DNA of 7,506 nucleotides. Origin: Pseudomonadota bacterium. GTDB lineage: Bacteria > Pseudomonadota > Alphaproteobacteria > Rhodobacterales > Rhodobacteraceae. The notes beneath the pieces were generated by a model. The model saw only the letters and a list, made by a program, of their open reading frames with translations. It had not been told where the DNA came from and ran no database searches. Positions 1 through 5,736 of the stretch are shown one piece after another (position 1 is the stretch's first letter; every line of letters starts with the position of its first letter). Location: positions 1 to 7,506 of the forward strand of contig JACZTQ010000157.1 of NCBI GenBank assembly GCA_022573605.1, given 5' to 3'. The translations under genes and the position numbers were made by a program.

Positions 1-376
1 GACCGAACCCGAAGCCGACCCGCTGGGCGAGTGGCTGGAAAGCTGCCAGCGGCTGCGCACCCACGCCCGGCCCGAGCATCTGGTGCTGCCCGGCCACAAG
101 TTGCCGTTCCGCGGCCTCGCCTTCCGCCTGACCCAGCTGATCGAGAACCACGACCACGCGCTGGCCCGGATCGAGGCCGATCTGGGCCGCGGCCCGCTGA
201 GCGCGGTCGAGACCTTCGCCGCCATCTTCAAACGCCCGATCGGCGCCGGCGAATACGGCTTGGCGCTGGGCGAGGCGGTGGCGCACATGAATCACCTGCT
301 GCGCACCGGCCGGGTCACCCGGCATCCCGACTCCGGCCCTGGCGGAGCCTGGAAATTCAGGCTCGCGGGCCGGTGA
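1..376 (+). CDS. MBL-fold metallo-hydrolase, C-terminal part (5' end outside window)
   Basis: The frame is open from base 2 to the TGA at 374-376, so 124 C-terminal residues are visible and the start lies left of the window. The segment LVLPGHKLPFRGL, followed by a helical tail with the spacing QLIENHDHALARIEA, is typical of metallo-beta-lactamase-fold hydrolases of the LACTB2/RNase Z-like hydrolase group. In that group a late PxH motif supplies a metal-ligand histidine, and a small alpha-helical C-terminal domain follows. The HxHxDH metal site that would prove activity lies in the missing part. Internal GTG codons such as the one at 83 are not credible starts, because the homologous-looking sequence continues upstream of them. 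The substrate cannot be inferred. Family assignment is from recognised motifs, not a search. Confidence 0.75.
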   Translation, partial: TEPEADPLGEWLESCQRLRTHARPEHLVLPGHKLPFRGLAFRLTQLIENHDHALARIEADLGRGPLSAVETFAAIFKRPIGAGEYGLALGEAVAHMNHLLRTGRVTRHPDSGPGGAWKFRLAGR

Positions 377-434
377 CCGGCCGGAGTCCATCGCCATAAA
401 TCCGGATGCGGCACCAGGACACAAAGAACCTGTT

Positions 435-464
435 TTGCGTCTCCGCCGGTTGCGGCTATATATT
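435..464 (+). promoter_or_regulatory. Candidate sigma70-type promoter upstream of the oxidase subunit IV gene
   Basis: TTGCGT (435-440) and TATATT (459-464) are separated by 18 bases. This is an AT-rich island in a GC-rich background, 42 bases before the ATG at 506. An overlapping TATATA at 457-462 would give a 16-base spacer. Assigned by eye only. It would drive the small oxidase gene and possibly read on into pntAA, since no clear terminator separates them. Confidence 0.4.
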
Positions 465-505
465 GCACCGAAATCAGCGGATTGATCGTCACGAAGGGAA
501 CCGAG

Positions 506-640
506 ATGGCCGAATACGAGCGTGGCTCGATGGACACCAGCGAGCAGCAGAAGACGTTCGCGGGTTTTGTGAAGATGGCGGCCCTGGTGTCGTTCTTGAC
601 CGCCCTGGCGCTGATCTTCCTGGCCATCGTCGGAACCTGA
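506..640 (+). CDS. aa3-type cytochrome c oxidase subunit IV (44 aa, single-span)
   Basis: This 44-residue protein begins MAEYERGSMDTSEQQKTF and continues as one hydrophobic helix, about residues 21-43, ending AIVGT. A short acidic/polar N-terminus, a TFxGF segment and one transmembrane span are characteristic of the bacterial aa3-type cytochrome oxidase subunit IV family (COX4_pro_2, PF07835). This small accessory subunit packs against the haem-copper oxidase in the inner membrane and has no catalytic residues. A Shine-Dalgarno-like AAGGGA (494-499) sits 6 bases before the ATG. Longer open frames over the same bases lack family resemblance. The gene lies 102 bases upstream of pntAA on the same strand, a neighbourhood I recall from other alphaproteobacteria. 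The catalytic oxidase subunits are not in this window. Confidence 0.88.
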   Translation: MAEYERGSMDTSEQQKTFAGFVKMAALVSFLTALALIFLAIVGT

Positions 641-742
641 TCGCTCCCAAATCACAGAGTCGTTTTTAGGGCGACGGCCGGCGCCGGGACATCTGGTCCG
701 GGAACCCGCCATTTTGACCGGCGCCCAGAGCGGAGACTTCGC

Positions 743-1879
743 ATGAAGATTGCAATTCCCAAGGAGACCCGCGAGTTCGAAACCCGCGTCGCCGCAACCC
801 CGGAGACGGTGAAGAAATTCGCCGCGTTGGGGGCCGAGTTTGCGGTGCAGGCCGGGGCCGGGGACGGGGCGAACATCCCCGACGCCGCCTACCAGGCCGC
901 GGGAGCGAGCATCGCCAAGACCTTTGCCGCGACGGTCAAGGGCGCGGATGTGATCCTGAAGGTGCAGCGCCCGACCGAGGCGGAGCTGAAGAGCCTCGCC
1001 AAGGGTCAGAAACTGTTCTGCATCATGTCGCCCTATAACGAGCCCGCCATCATGGAGGCGCTGGCCGCGAAAGGCGTCGATGCCTTCGCCATGGAGTTCA
1101 TGCCGCGCATCTCCCGGGCGCAGTCGATGGACGTGCTCTCGAGCCAGGCCAACCTGGCCGGCTACAAGGCGGTGCTCGAGGCCGCCAACGCCTATGGCCG
1201 CGCCTTCCCGCAGATGATGACGGCGGCGGGCACGGTGGCGCCGGCCAAGGTCTTCGTCATGGGCGTCGGCGTCGCCGGATTGCAGGCCATCGCCACCGCG
1301 CGCCGGCTCGGCGCCATCGTCACCGCGACCGATGTGCGGCCCGCGACCGAGGAGCAGGTCCAGTCGCTCGGCGGCAAGTTCATCGCGGTCAAGAACGAGG
1401 AGTTCGAGCAGGCCCAGACCACGTCGGGCTATGCCAAGCCGATGTCCGACGACTACAAGCGCCAGCAGGCGGAGCTGGTCGCCGGCCATATCGCCAAGCA
1501 GGACATCGTCATCACCACCGCGCTGATCCCCGGCCGCAAGGCGCCGGTGCTGGTCAGCGCCGGCATGGTCGCCTCGATGAAGCCGGGCTCGGTGATCGTC
1601 GATCTCGCGGTCGAGCAGGGCGGCAATGTCGAGGGCGTCGAACTCGACCGTGTGGTGGTGACCGCCAACGGCGTGAAGATCCTCGGCCTGGCCAACATGC
1701 CCGGCCGCCTGGCCACCGACACCTCGTCGCTGTTCGCGCGCAACCACTTCAACTTCCTGTCGCCCTTCATCAAGGAGGGCGCGCTGGCACTCGACGACGA
1801 GGACGAGCTGGTCAAGGGCATCCGCCTGACCGGCAATGGCGCCGTGGTGCATCCGAATTTCGCCGCTAAGGAGGACTGA
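743..1879 (+). CDS. pntAA: Re/Si-specific NAD(P)(+) transhydrogenase subunit alpha part 1 (domain I, NAD(H)-binding)
   Basis: This 378-residue soluble domain I of the proton-translocating transhydrogenase binds NAD(H) and passes hydride to NADP+ on PntB. Length matches the R. rubrum protein (about 384). Visible landmarks: N-terminal MKIAIPKET; the RQD loop around residues 122-133 (PRISRAQSMDVLSS, with R122, Q127, D130 and S133); the Rossmann fingerprint GVGVAGL at 174-180 followed by TD at 196-197, the acidic residue that selects NAD over NADP; the mobile-loop tyrosine Y230; and ITTALIPGRKAPVL at 257-270. All align with the R. rubrum numbering at a constant offset of about 5. The ATG at 743 has GGAGA at 732-736. 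It is the first gene of pntAA-pntAB-pntB. Because alpha is split, the membrane part is encoded separately just downstream. Confidence 0.96.
   Translation: MKIAIPKETREFETRVAATPETVKKFAALGAEFAVQAGAGDGANIPDAAYQAAGASIAKTFAATVKGADVILKVQRPTEAELKSLAKGQKLFCIMSPYNEPAIMEALAAKGVDAFAMEFMPRISRAQSMDVLSSQANLAGYKAVLEAANAYGRAFPQMMTAAGTVAPAKVFVMGVGVAGLQAIATARRLGAIVTATDVRPATEEQVQSLGGKFIAVKNEEFEQAQTTSGYAKPMSDDYKRQQAELVAGHIAKQDIVITTALIPGRKAPVLVSAGMVASMKPGSVIVDLAVEQGGNVEGVELDRVVVTANGVKILGLANMPGRLATDTSSLFARNHFNFLSPFIKEGALALDDEDELVKGIRLTGNGAVVHPNFAAKED
1868..1874 (+). promoter_or_regulatory. Strong ribosome binding site fixing the pntAB start at 1883
   Basis: AAGGAGG at 1868-1874 lies inside the last codons of pntAA, 8 bases before the ATG at 1883. 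No comparable site precedes the other possible pntAB start, ATG 1971. This implies that ribosomes enter pntAB at 1883, in a frame different from that of the conserved membrane domain. Confidence 0.8.
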
Positions 1880-1882
1880 TCC

Positions 1883-2303
1883 ATGTCCGCGACCGACCAA
1901 TTGAGAGAAGCGGCGGAGCAGGCCTCCGAGGCCGCCGCCAACTTCGCCCGCATCGCCAGCGAGATGGCCGATGCCGGGGCGCTCGACCGGCGCCGCCGCA
2001 GCGGCCGGAGTCGATCCCTTCATGTTCCGCCTGGCGATCTTCGCGCTGGCCTGTTTCATCGGCTACTACGTGGTCTGGTCGGTGACCCCGGCCCTGCACA
2101 CGCCGCTGATGTCGGTGACCAACGCGATCTCCTCGGTGATCGTGGTCGGCGCGCTGGTCGCGCTGGCGGCCGATCTCGACGCGGGCGGCACCTGGGCGAC
2201 CCGGATCTTCGGCTTCCTGGCCCTGATCCTGGCCTCGGTGAACATCTTCGGCGGCTTCCTGGTCACCGAGCGGATGCTCGCCATGTACAAGAAAAAAGAT
2301 TGA
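1883..2303 (+). CDS. pntAB: NAD(P) transhydrogenase subunit alpha part 2 (membrane anchor), with an apparent 1-base frameshift near 1976-1979
   Basis: This is the small membrane subunit contributing part of the proton channel (domain II). The conserved part, GVDPFMFRLAIF onwards, has about three hydrophobic spans (FMFRLAIFALACFIGYYVVW; TNAISSVIVVGALVAL; RIFGFLALILASVNIFGGFL) and ends MYKKKD at TGA 2301-2303. It is in the frame of ATG 1971. The best start, ATG 1883 behind AAGGAGG, is one frame away and encodes an amphipathic leader beginning MSATDQLREAAEQASEAAA. The conserved frame has a TGA at 1902-1904, so no unshifted route links the two. Dropping one G from GGGG (1976-1979) joins them as ...EMADAGRSTGAAAA... 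and gives 139 residues, the length I recall for R. rubrum PntAB. An unshifted alternative is a 110-residue product from ATG 1971. pntB follows after 12 bases. Confidence 0.85.
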
Positions 2304-2315
2304 GGGGGCGGATAA

Positions 2316-3716
2316 ATGGCCAATCTCGCTGCATTCGCGTACCTGGTCTCGGGTATCCTGTTCATCCTGGCGCTGAGGGGGCTGTCGCACCCCACCAGCA
2401 GCCGCCAGGGCAACCGCTTCGGCATGATCGGCATGGCCATCGCCATGGCGACCACGTTGTCGATCTTTGCGCCGCCGGCCAGCTTCACGAGTGTCGTGCT
2501 GATCGTCATCGGCATCGCGATCGGCGGCGGCATCGGTGCGACCATCGCCAAGCGGGTGTCGATGACGGCGATGCCACAGCTTGTCGCCGCCTTCCACTCG
2601 CTGGTCGGCCTCGCGGCGGTGCTCGTCGCCGCCGGGGCGCTCTATTCGCCGGCGGCTTTCGCCATCGGCGAGGTGGGCGCCATCCACACCGGCTCGATCA
2701 TCGAGTTGTCGATTGGCGCCGCCATCGGTGCGGTGACCTTCACCGGCTCGATCATCGCCTTCGCCAAGCTCGACGGGCGGATGTCGGGGGCGCCGATCCT
2801 GCTGCCGGCGCGGCACATCGTCAATCTCACCCTGGCGGTGTCGCTGGTGGTGATCATCGTCCTCTTCATCGCCACCCAGTGGACCGGCTGGTTCTGGCTG
2901 CTGACCCTGGCGGCGCTGGCGCTGGGCCTGTTGATCATCATCCCGATCGGCGGCGCCGACATGCCGGTGGTGATCTCGATGCTGAACTCCTACTCCGGCT
3001 GGGCGGCGGCGGGCATCGGCTTCACGCTCGGCAACACGGCGCTGATCATCACCGGCTCGCTGGTCGGCTCGTCGGGTGCGATCCTCTCCTACATCATGTG
3101 CAAGGGCATGAACCGGTCCTTCGCCTCGGTCATCCTCGGCGGCTTCGGCGGCGATGACGCCGTTACGGCAGCGGGAGGTGGCGAGGAGCGCCCGGTCAAG
3201 CGCGGCGCGGCCGAAGACGCCGCCTTCATCCTGCAGAACGCCGGGTCGGTGATCATCGTGCCGGGCTATGGCATGGCGGTGGCCCAGGCCCAGCACGCGC
3301 TGCGCGAGATGGCGGATGTCCTGAAGGAATCGGGCGTCACGGTGAAATACGCCATCCACCCGGTCGCGGGGCGCATGCCCGGCCACATGAACGTGCTGCT
3401 GGCCGAGGCCAACGTGCCCTATGACGAGGTGTTCGAGTTGGAGGACATCAACGCCGAGTTCGCCCAGACCGACGTGGCCTTTGTGATCGGCGCCAACGAC
3501 GTGACCAACCCCTCGGCCAAGACCGACCCGAACTCGCCCATCGCCGGGATGCCGATACTCGACGTGGAGCGGGCCAAGACGGTGCTGTTCGTCAAGCGCA
3601 CCCTCGGCTCGGGTTATGCCGGCATCGACAACCCGCTGTTCTTCATGGACAACACCATGATGCTGCTGGGCGACGCCAAGAAGATGACCGAGGGCATCAT
3701 CAAGGCGATGGATTGA
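2316..3716 (+). CDS. pntB: Re/Si-specific NAD(P)(+) transhydrogenase subunit beta (domains II and III, NADP(H)-binding)
   Basis: This 466-residue inner-membrane protein couples proton entry to hydride transfer from NADH to NADP+, supplying NADPH. Residues about 1-260 carry some eight or nine hydrophobic spans. They include the conserved histidine in AAFHSLVGLAA (H94) and aspartate in GGADMPVVISMLNSYSGWAA (D215), equivalents of the E. coli beta His91 and Asp213 linked to proton translocation. After a Gly/Glu/Lys-rich linker (about 278-300), domain III shows the NADP fingerprint PGYGMAVAQAQ (316-326), AGRMPGHMNVLLAEA (351-365), GANDVTNP with D395, and FVKRTLGSGYAG (425-436). AGGGGG at 2303-2308 precedes the ATG by 7 bases. 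It is the last gene of the operon, and a hairpin 27 bases after the stop probably ends the transcript. The gene is intact, in contrast to its upstream partner. Confidence 0.97.
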   Translation: MANLAAFAYLVSGILFILALRGLSHPTSSRQGNRFGMIGMAIAMATTLSIFAPPASFTSVVLIVIGIAIGGGIGATIAKRVSMTAMPQLVAAFHSLVGLAAVLVAAGALYSPAAFAIGEVGAIHTGSIIELSIGAAIGAVTFTGSIIAFAKLDGRMSGAPILLPARHIVNLTLAVSLVVIIVLFIATQWTGWFWLLTLAALALGLLIIIPIGGADMPVVISMLNSYSGWAAAGIGFTLGNTALIITGSLVGSSGAILSYIMCKGMNRSFASVILGGFGGDDAVTAAGGGEERPVKRGAAEDAAFILQNAGSVIIVPGYGMAVAQAQHALREMADVLKESGVTVKYAIHPVAGRMPGHMNVLLAEANVPYDEVFELEDINAEFAQTDVAFVIGANDVTNPSAKTDPNSPIAGMPILDVERAKTVLFVKRTLGSGYAGIDNPLFFMDNTMMLLGDAKKMTEGIIKAMD

Positions 3717-3743
3717 ACGACGGTCGCTTTCGCCGGGATCGAT

Positions 3744-3775
3744 CGAGGCCGCACCGTGACCCGGTCGCGGCCTCG
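3744..3775 (+). terminator. Hairpin terminator after pntB
   Basis: CGAGGCCGC (3744-3752) pairs perfectly with GCGGCCTCG (3767-3775). Inside it, ACCG (3753-3756) pairs with CGGT (3762-3765), giving a 13-bp stem with one bulged C and a 5-base loop. The 3' tail TGCTCTTATGG is only mildly U-rich, so termination may be incomplete and some transcription may reach the hydrolase gene. Its position directly after the pntB stop fits the end of the pnt operon. It also argues that the hydrolase does not start at the TTG at 3713. Confidence 0.65.
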
Positions 3776-3805
3776 TGCTCTTATGGCCCCATGAAGGGGC
3801 GCCGC

Positions 3806-4621
3806 ATGATGATTTATCTTGCCATGGGACTGGCGGCCGCCTGGCTGGCCGCCTGCGTCGGGCTGATCGTCTTTGCCCGCACGATGATCTACCCGTTCCA
3901 GCCCGGCTTTTCTGCGGCACGGCCGGTCGGTGTCCCCGGGGCGCGGGCGACGACCTTCAGCGCTAGCGACGGCATGCCGATCACGATCTGGCTGGTTGCG
4001 CCGGCCGCGGGCCGGCCGACTGTGCTCTACTTCATGGGCAATGGCGGCTCGCTGCCGTCCCATGCGCCGTTGCTGGCGGAGATCGCCGGACAGGGCTTCG
4101 GCGTCGTTGCGCTGAACTATCGCGGCGCCGGGGGCGCGCCCGGAAAGCCGTCGCAGGCGGTGCTGACGGCGGACGCGCTGGCCCTCTACGACCAGCTCGA
4201 CGCGATCGTCGGAGCACCGGTGCCGGCCACAAGGCGGATCTTGTACGGCACCTCGCTTGGCGCCGCGCTCGCGGTGCAGCTTGCCGCCGAGCGCCCAAGC
4301 GCCGGACTGGTGCTGGAATCTCCCTTCAACCGCCTTTGCGAGGTGGCGCAATTCCACTACCCGATCTTCCCCGCCTGCCTGCTGCTGCCCTACGAGCGCT
4401 GGGCCTCGGGCGACCTGATCGGGCGGCTCGCGGTTCCAGTCCTGATCCTCCACGGCGATGCGGACGCGACCATCCCGCTGTCTCAGGGCCGGGCGCTTTT
4501 TGCGGCGGCGCGCGAACCCAAGCGCCTGATCGTCTATCCCGGCGCCGGTCATAACGACCTTTATCTGCATGGCTCCGCAGCCGATGCCATCGCCTTCATC
4601 GAGGGCCTGGGCGGGGATTAG
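3806..4621 (+). CDS. Alpha/beta hydrolase with N-terminal membrane anchor (BEM46/YfhR-like)
   Basis: A 271-residue protein with an N-terminal hydrophobic segment (about residues 3-25) that is probably a signal anchor, placing the hydrolase domain outside the cytoplasmic face. The domain shows an oxyanion-type strand YFMGNGGS (75-82), the NYRGAGGAPGKPS turn (104-116) typical of BEM46-type hydrolases, the nucleophile elbow GTSLG with Ser150, the acid in LHGDADATIP (Asp220), and the catalytic His249 in GAGHND. The full Ser-Asp-His triad suggests an active esterase or lipase-like enzyme; the substrate is unknown. The start at ATG 3806 is chosen because AAGGGG (3794-3799) lies 6 bases before it. 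An in-frame ATG at 3791 lacks such a site, and a TTG at 3713 overlaps the pntB stop and reads through the terminator. Confidence 0.85.
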   Translation: MMIYLAMGLAAAWLAACVGLIVFARTMIYPFQPGFSAARPVGVPGARATTFSASDGMPITIWLVAPAAGRPTVLYFMGNGGSLPSHAPLLAEIAGQGFGVVALNYRGAGGAPGKPSQAVLTADALALYDQLDAIVGAPVPATRRILYGTSLGAALAVQLAAERPSAGLVLESPFNRLCEVAQFHYPIFPACLLLPYERWASGDLIGRLAVPVLILHGDADATIPLSQGRALFAAAREPKRLIVYPGAGHNDLYLHGSAADAIAFIEGLGGD

Positions 4622-4631
4622 ACGGCCGCCG

Positions 4632-4646
4632 GTAACCACCCGTTAA
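4632..4646 (+). promoter_or_regulatory. CtrA-like binding site (GTAA-N7-TTAA)
   Basis: GTAA (4632-4635), seven bases, then TTAA (4643-4646) followed by CC matches seven of the eight fixed bases of the alphaproteobacterial CtrA motif TTAA-N7-TTAA(C). It lies 11 bases after the hydrolase stop and about 70 bases before the small peptide start, where a CtrA site could overlap a -35 region. I see no convincing -10 element. The match is by eye. AT-rich half-sites are scarce in this GC-rich DNA, but a chance match is possible. Confidence 0.3.
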
Positions 4647-4679
4647 CCCTGAATTCACCGGGCCGTGCCCTGATCGCCC

Positions 4680-4699
4680 CGCCGCGACACATCGCGGCG
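4680..4699 (+). other. Stem-loop directly upstream of the small-peptide ribosome binding site
   Basis: CGCCGCGA (4680-4687) and TCGCGGCG (4692-4699) form a perfect 8-bp stem with a CACA loop. Only two T residues follow before AGGAGGTGAT, so it is a poor intrinsic terminator in the + direction. It could be a weak terminator for the hydrolase gene, or a 5' leader hairpin that stabilises the small-peptide message or controls its translation. Confidence 0.5.
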
Positions 4700-4716
4700 T
4701 TAGGAGGTGATGAAAT

Positions 4717-4869
4717 GTGAACAATCGCAACTATTGCGTCGCGATGGTCCTGATCGGCATTGCCGGTCTGATCGTTGCGATCGCCAAGCTCTGGATCGGC
4801 GTATGTCGCCCTGAAGGAGTAGACCCCGCGAGCGCACAACTCGCGGGGTCATCAGGTGATGTCATGTGA
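4717..4869 (+). CDS. Possible small single-span membrane peptide (50 aa, GTG start)
   Basis: A GTG at 4717 sits 9 bases after GGAGG in AGGAGGTGAT (4702-4711), a near-perfect anti-16S match. It opens a 50-residue frame ending at TGA 4867-4869. The product starts VNNRNYCVAMVLIGIAGLIV and continues AIAKLWIGVCRP, so residues about 8-29 form one plausible transmembrane helix. The polar tail (CRPEGVDPASAQ...) is partly encoded by the strong hairpin at 4822-4850. I do not recognise the family. Support comes from the Shine-Dalgarno, the hydrophobic pattern and the upstream CtrA-like motif. Against it: the adjacent ATG at 4715 is followed at once by TGA, and the tail may not be genuine coding sequence. 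The frame overlaps GTG 4866 of the second repeat copy in a GTGA junction. The region could instead be a non-coding RNA. Confidence 0.45.
   Translation: MNNRNYCVAMVLIGIAGLIVAIAKLWIGVCRPEGVDPASAQLAGSSGDVM
4822..4850. terminator. Strong hairpin between converging genes, possible terminator
   Basis: GACCCCGCGAG (4822-4832) and CTCGCGGGGTC (4840-4850) form a perfect 11-bp stem with a 7-base loop. Neither side has a clear U-run: the + side continues ATCAGG, the - side TACTCCTTC. It lies 58 bases beyond the phosphatase stop on the minus strand, where it could end that transcript. On the plus strand it lies within the tail of the small peptide frame. Direction is therefore left open. Confidence 0.55.
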
Positions 4870-4907
4870 CATGCAACTATCGCGGCCCGATCATACCGGT
4901 ATCGTCC

Positions 4908-5687
4908 CTAACAATCAATGAACGTCTCCGGCAGCGGCGCCGGCCCGTCCGCCCCCAGCAGCGCCCGCGCCGCGCCCTCCAGCACCAGGCAGGTCAGGTT
5001 GCCGGTGAACACCGCCCCGGTGTCGATGCCGATGCGGTTGGGCCGGACCTCGACCGCCTCGACCGGGGTGTGGCCGTGCACGATGACCGCACCATGGTCC
5101 GCGCCCGAAGCGAGGAACGGCTCGCGAATCCAGACCAGATCGTGCGCCGATTGATCCTCCAGCGCCACCCCCGGGCGCACCCCGGCATGGACGAAGAGAT
5201 AATCGCCGAAGCGCAGCATCAGCGACAGCCCGCCGAGGAACTCGGTCAGCCCCGGGCGCATCGCCGCGATCAGTTGGTCGTAAAGCCGCCGGCGTGAGCG
5301 CTGGTCGCGGGAAGAGGCGGCCAGCAAGCCGTCGATGCCGAAGCTGTCCAGCGTCGCGGCGCCGCCGTTGTAGATCCAGAGGTCCAGATCCGCGCCCTCC
5401 GGGCCGATCAAAAAATCGAGCAGAAACCGGTCGTGATTGCCGATCAGGAAGTCGCCGTGGCCGTCGCCCTGATAGTCGAGCAACAGCGCTAGCGCGCCAG
5501 CCGAATCCGGCCCCCGGTCGATATAGTCGCCGAGATGGATCACCCGCCAGTCGGCGGCCGGGCGCCGGGCGAGGTCGCCTGCGATCCGGCCGTGCATGCC
5601 GGCCAGCAGATCGCTCCGCCCATGCACGTCGCCGATGACGTAGAGGCGCAGACCCTCCGGGGCGCGTGCATCCGGCAGCATGACCAT
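4908..5687 (-). CDS. PPP-family metallophosphoesterase (serine/threonine protein phosphatase-like)
   Basis: A 259-residue protein with the complete PPP-family metal and phosphate signature in order: GDVHG (19-23), HLGDYIDRGPDS (51-62), GNHD (83-86), VHAGVRPG (166-173), HGH (204-206) and the late IDTGA (221-225). These supply the Asp, His and Asn ligands of a two-metal centre that hydrolyses phosphomonoesters. Bacterial relatives include PphA/PrpA-type protein phosphatases and the diadenosine tetraphosphatase ApaH; the motifs alone do not settle whether the substrate is protein or nucleotide. No signal peptide is visible, so it is probably cytoplasmic. The start ATG at 5687 follows GGGGAGG on the minus strand at good spacing. 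Upstream in-frame bases run into the rpsU terminator, so a TTG at 5720 is rejected. It lies downstream of rpsU on the same strand. Confidence 0.9.
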   Translation of the reverse strand: MVMLPDARAPEGLRLYVIGDVHGRSDLLAGMHGRIAGDLARRPAADWRVIHLGDYIDRGPDSAGALALLLDYQGDGHGDFLIGNHDRFLLDFLIGPEGADLDLWIYNGGAATLDSFGIDGLLAASSRDQRSRRRLYDQLIAAMRPGLTEFLGGLSLMLRFGDYLFVHAGVRPGVALEDQSAHDLVWIREPFLASGADHGAVIVHGHTPVEAVEVRPNRIGIDTGAVFTGNLTCLVLEGAARALLGADGPAPLPETFIDC

Positions 5688-5709
5688 TTTACACCTCCCC
5701 TGAAAAGAG

Positions 5710-5736
5710 AACCCCCGCAACGCCGTTGCGGGGGTT
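5710..5736 (-). terminator. Intrinsic terminator of rpsU, abutting the phosphatase ribosome binding site
   Basis: On the minus strand AACCCCCGCAAC, a 3-base loop and GTTGCGGGGGTT form a perfect 12-bp stem, followed by CTCTTTTC. This is the best intrinsic terminator in the window. It lies 48 bases after the rpsU stop. Its T-rich tail runs almost directly into GGGGAGG of the phosphatase gene, leaving no room for a promoter between them. Confidence 0.8.

Larger units (their letters stand above)
4706..4880 (+). repeat. Degenerate tandem repeat of a translation-start region
   Basis: Two copies share GGTGATG, two variable bases, ATGTGA, a short spacer, then GCAACTAT. Copy 1 occupies 4706-4734 and copy 2 occupies 4855-4880. 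The copies are 149 bases apart up to ATGTGA, and the spacer after it is 6 bases in copy 1 and 3 in copy 2, a frame-preserving difference. In both, a GTG inside ATGTGA opens a frame with an early Asn-Tyr pair. Copy 2 keeps AGGTGAT but lacks the full GGAGG. It looks like a duplicated, partly decayed gene start. Confidence 0.45.

Noticed and set aside
406..669. An 87-codon plus-strand frame over the subunit IV gene.
   Set aside because: It is polar, low in family resemblance and lacks a ribosome binding site. The overlapping 44-residue frame has a clear membrane helix and family signature.
714..742. A possible pntAA promoter from TTGACC at 714-719.
   Set aside because: No -10-like sequence lies at suitable spacing, and such a start would fall on the pntAA initiation codon.
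1883..3157. A 424-codon plus-strand frame starting at the pntAB ATG and running through pntB.
   Set aside because: Only its first about 31 codons look real. The rest is a low-complexity Arg/Gly/His-rich shadow over the transhydrogenase genes and arises because the pntAB frame is interrupted.
3713..3805. An N-terminal extension of the alpha/beta hydrolase starting from the TTG at 3713.
   Set aside because: It overlaps the pntB stop, crosses the terminator hairpin, lacks a ribosome binding site and encodes polar, unconserved-looking sequence ahead of a clear signal anchor.
1866..3920. A 684-codon open frame on the minus strand opposite the pnt operon.
   Set aside because: It is antisense to well-identified pntAB and pntB and has an Arg/His/Asp/Gln-rich composition without domain-like pattern. 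It is the expected shadow of high-GC coding DNA with few stop codons.
4866..5297. A 143-codon plus-strand frame beginning at the second repeat copy.
   Set aside because: Most of it is antisense to the PPP phosphatase, whose motifs are complete. Only its first bases, shared with the small-peptide start, merit attention.
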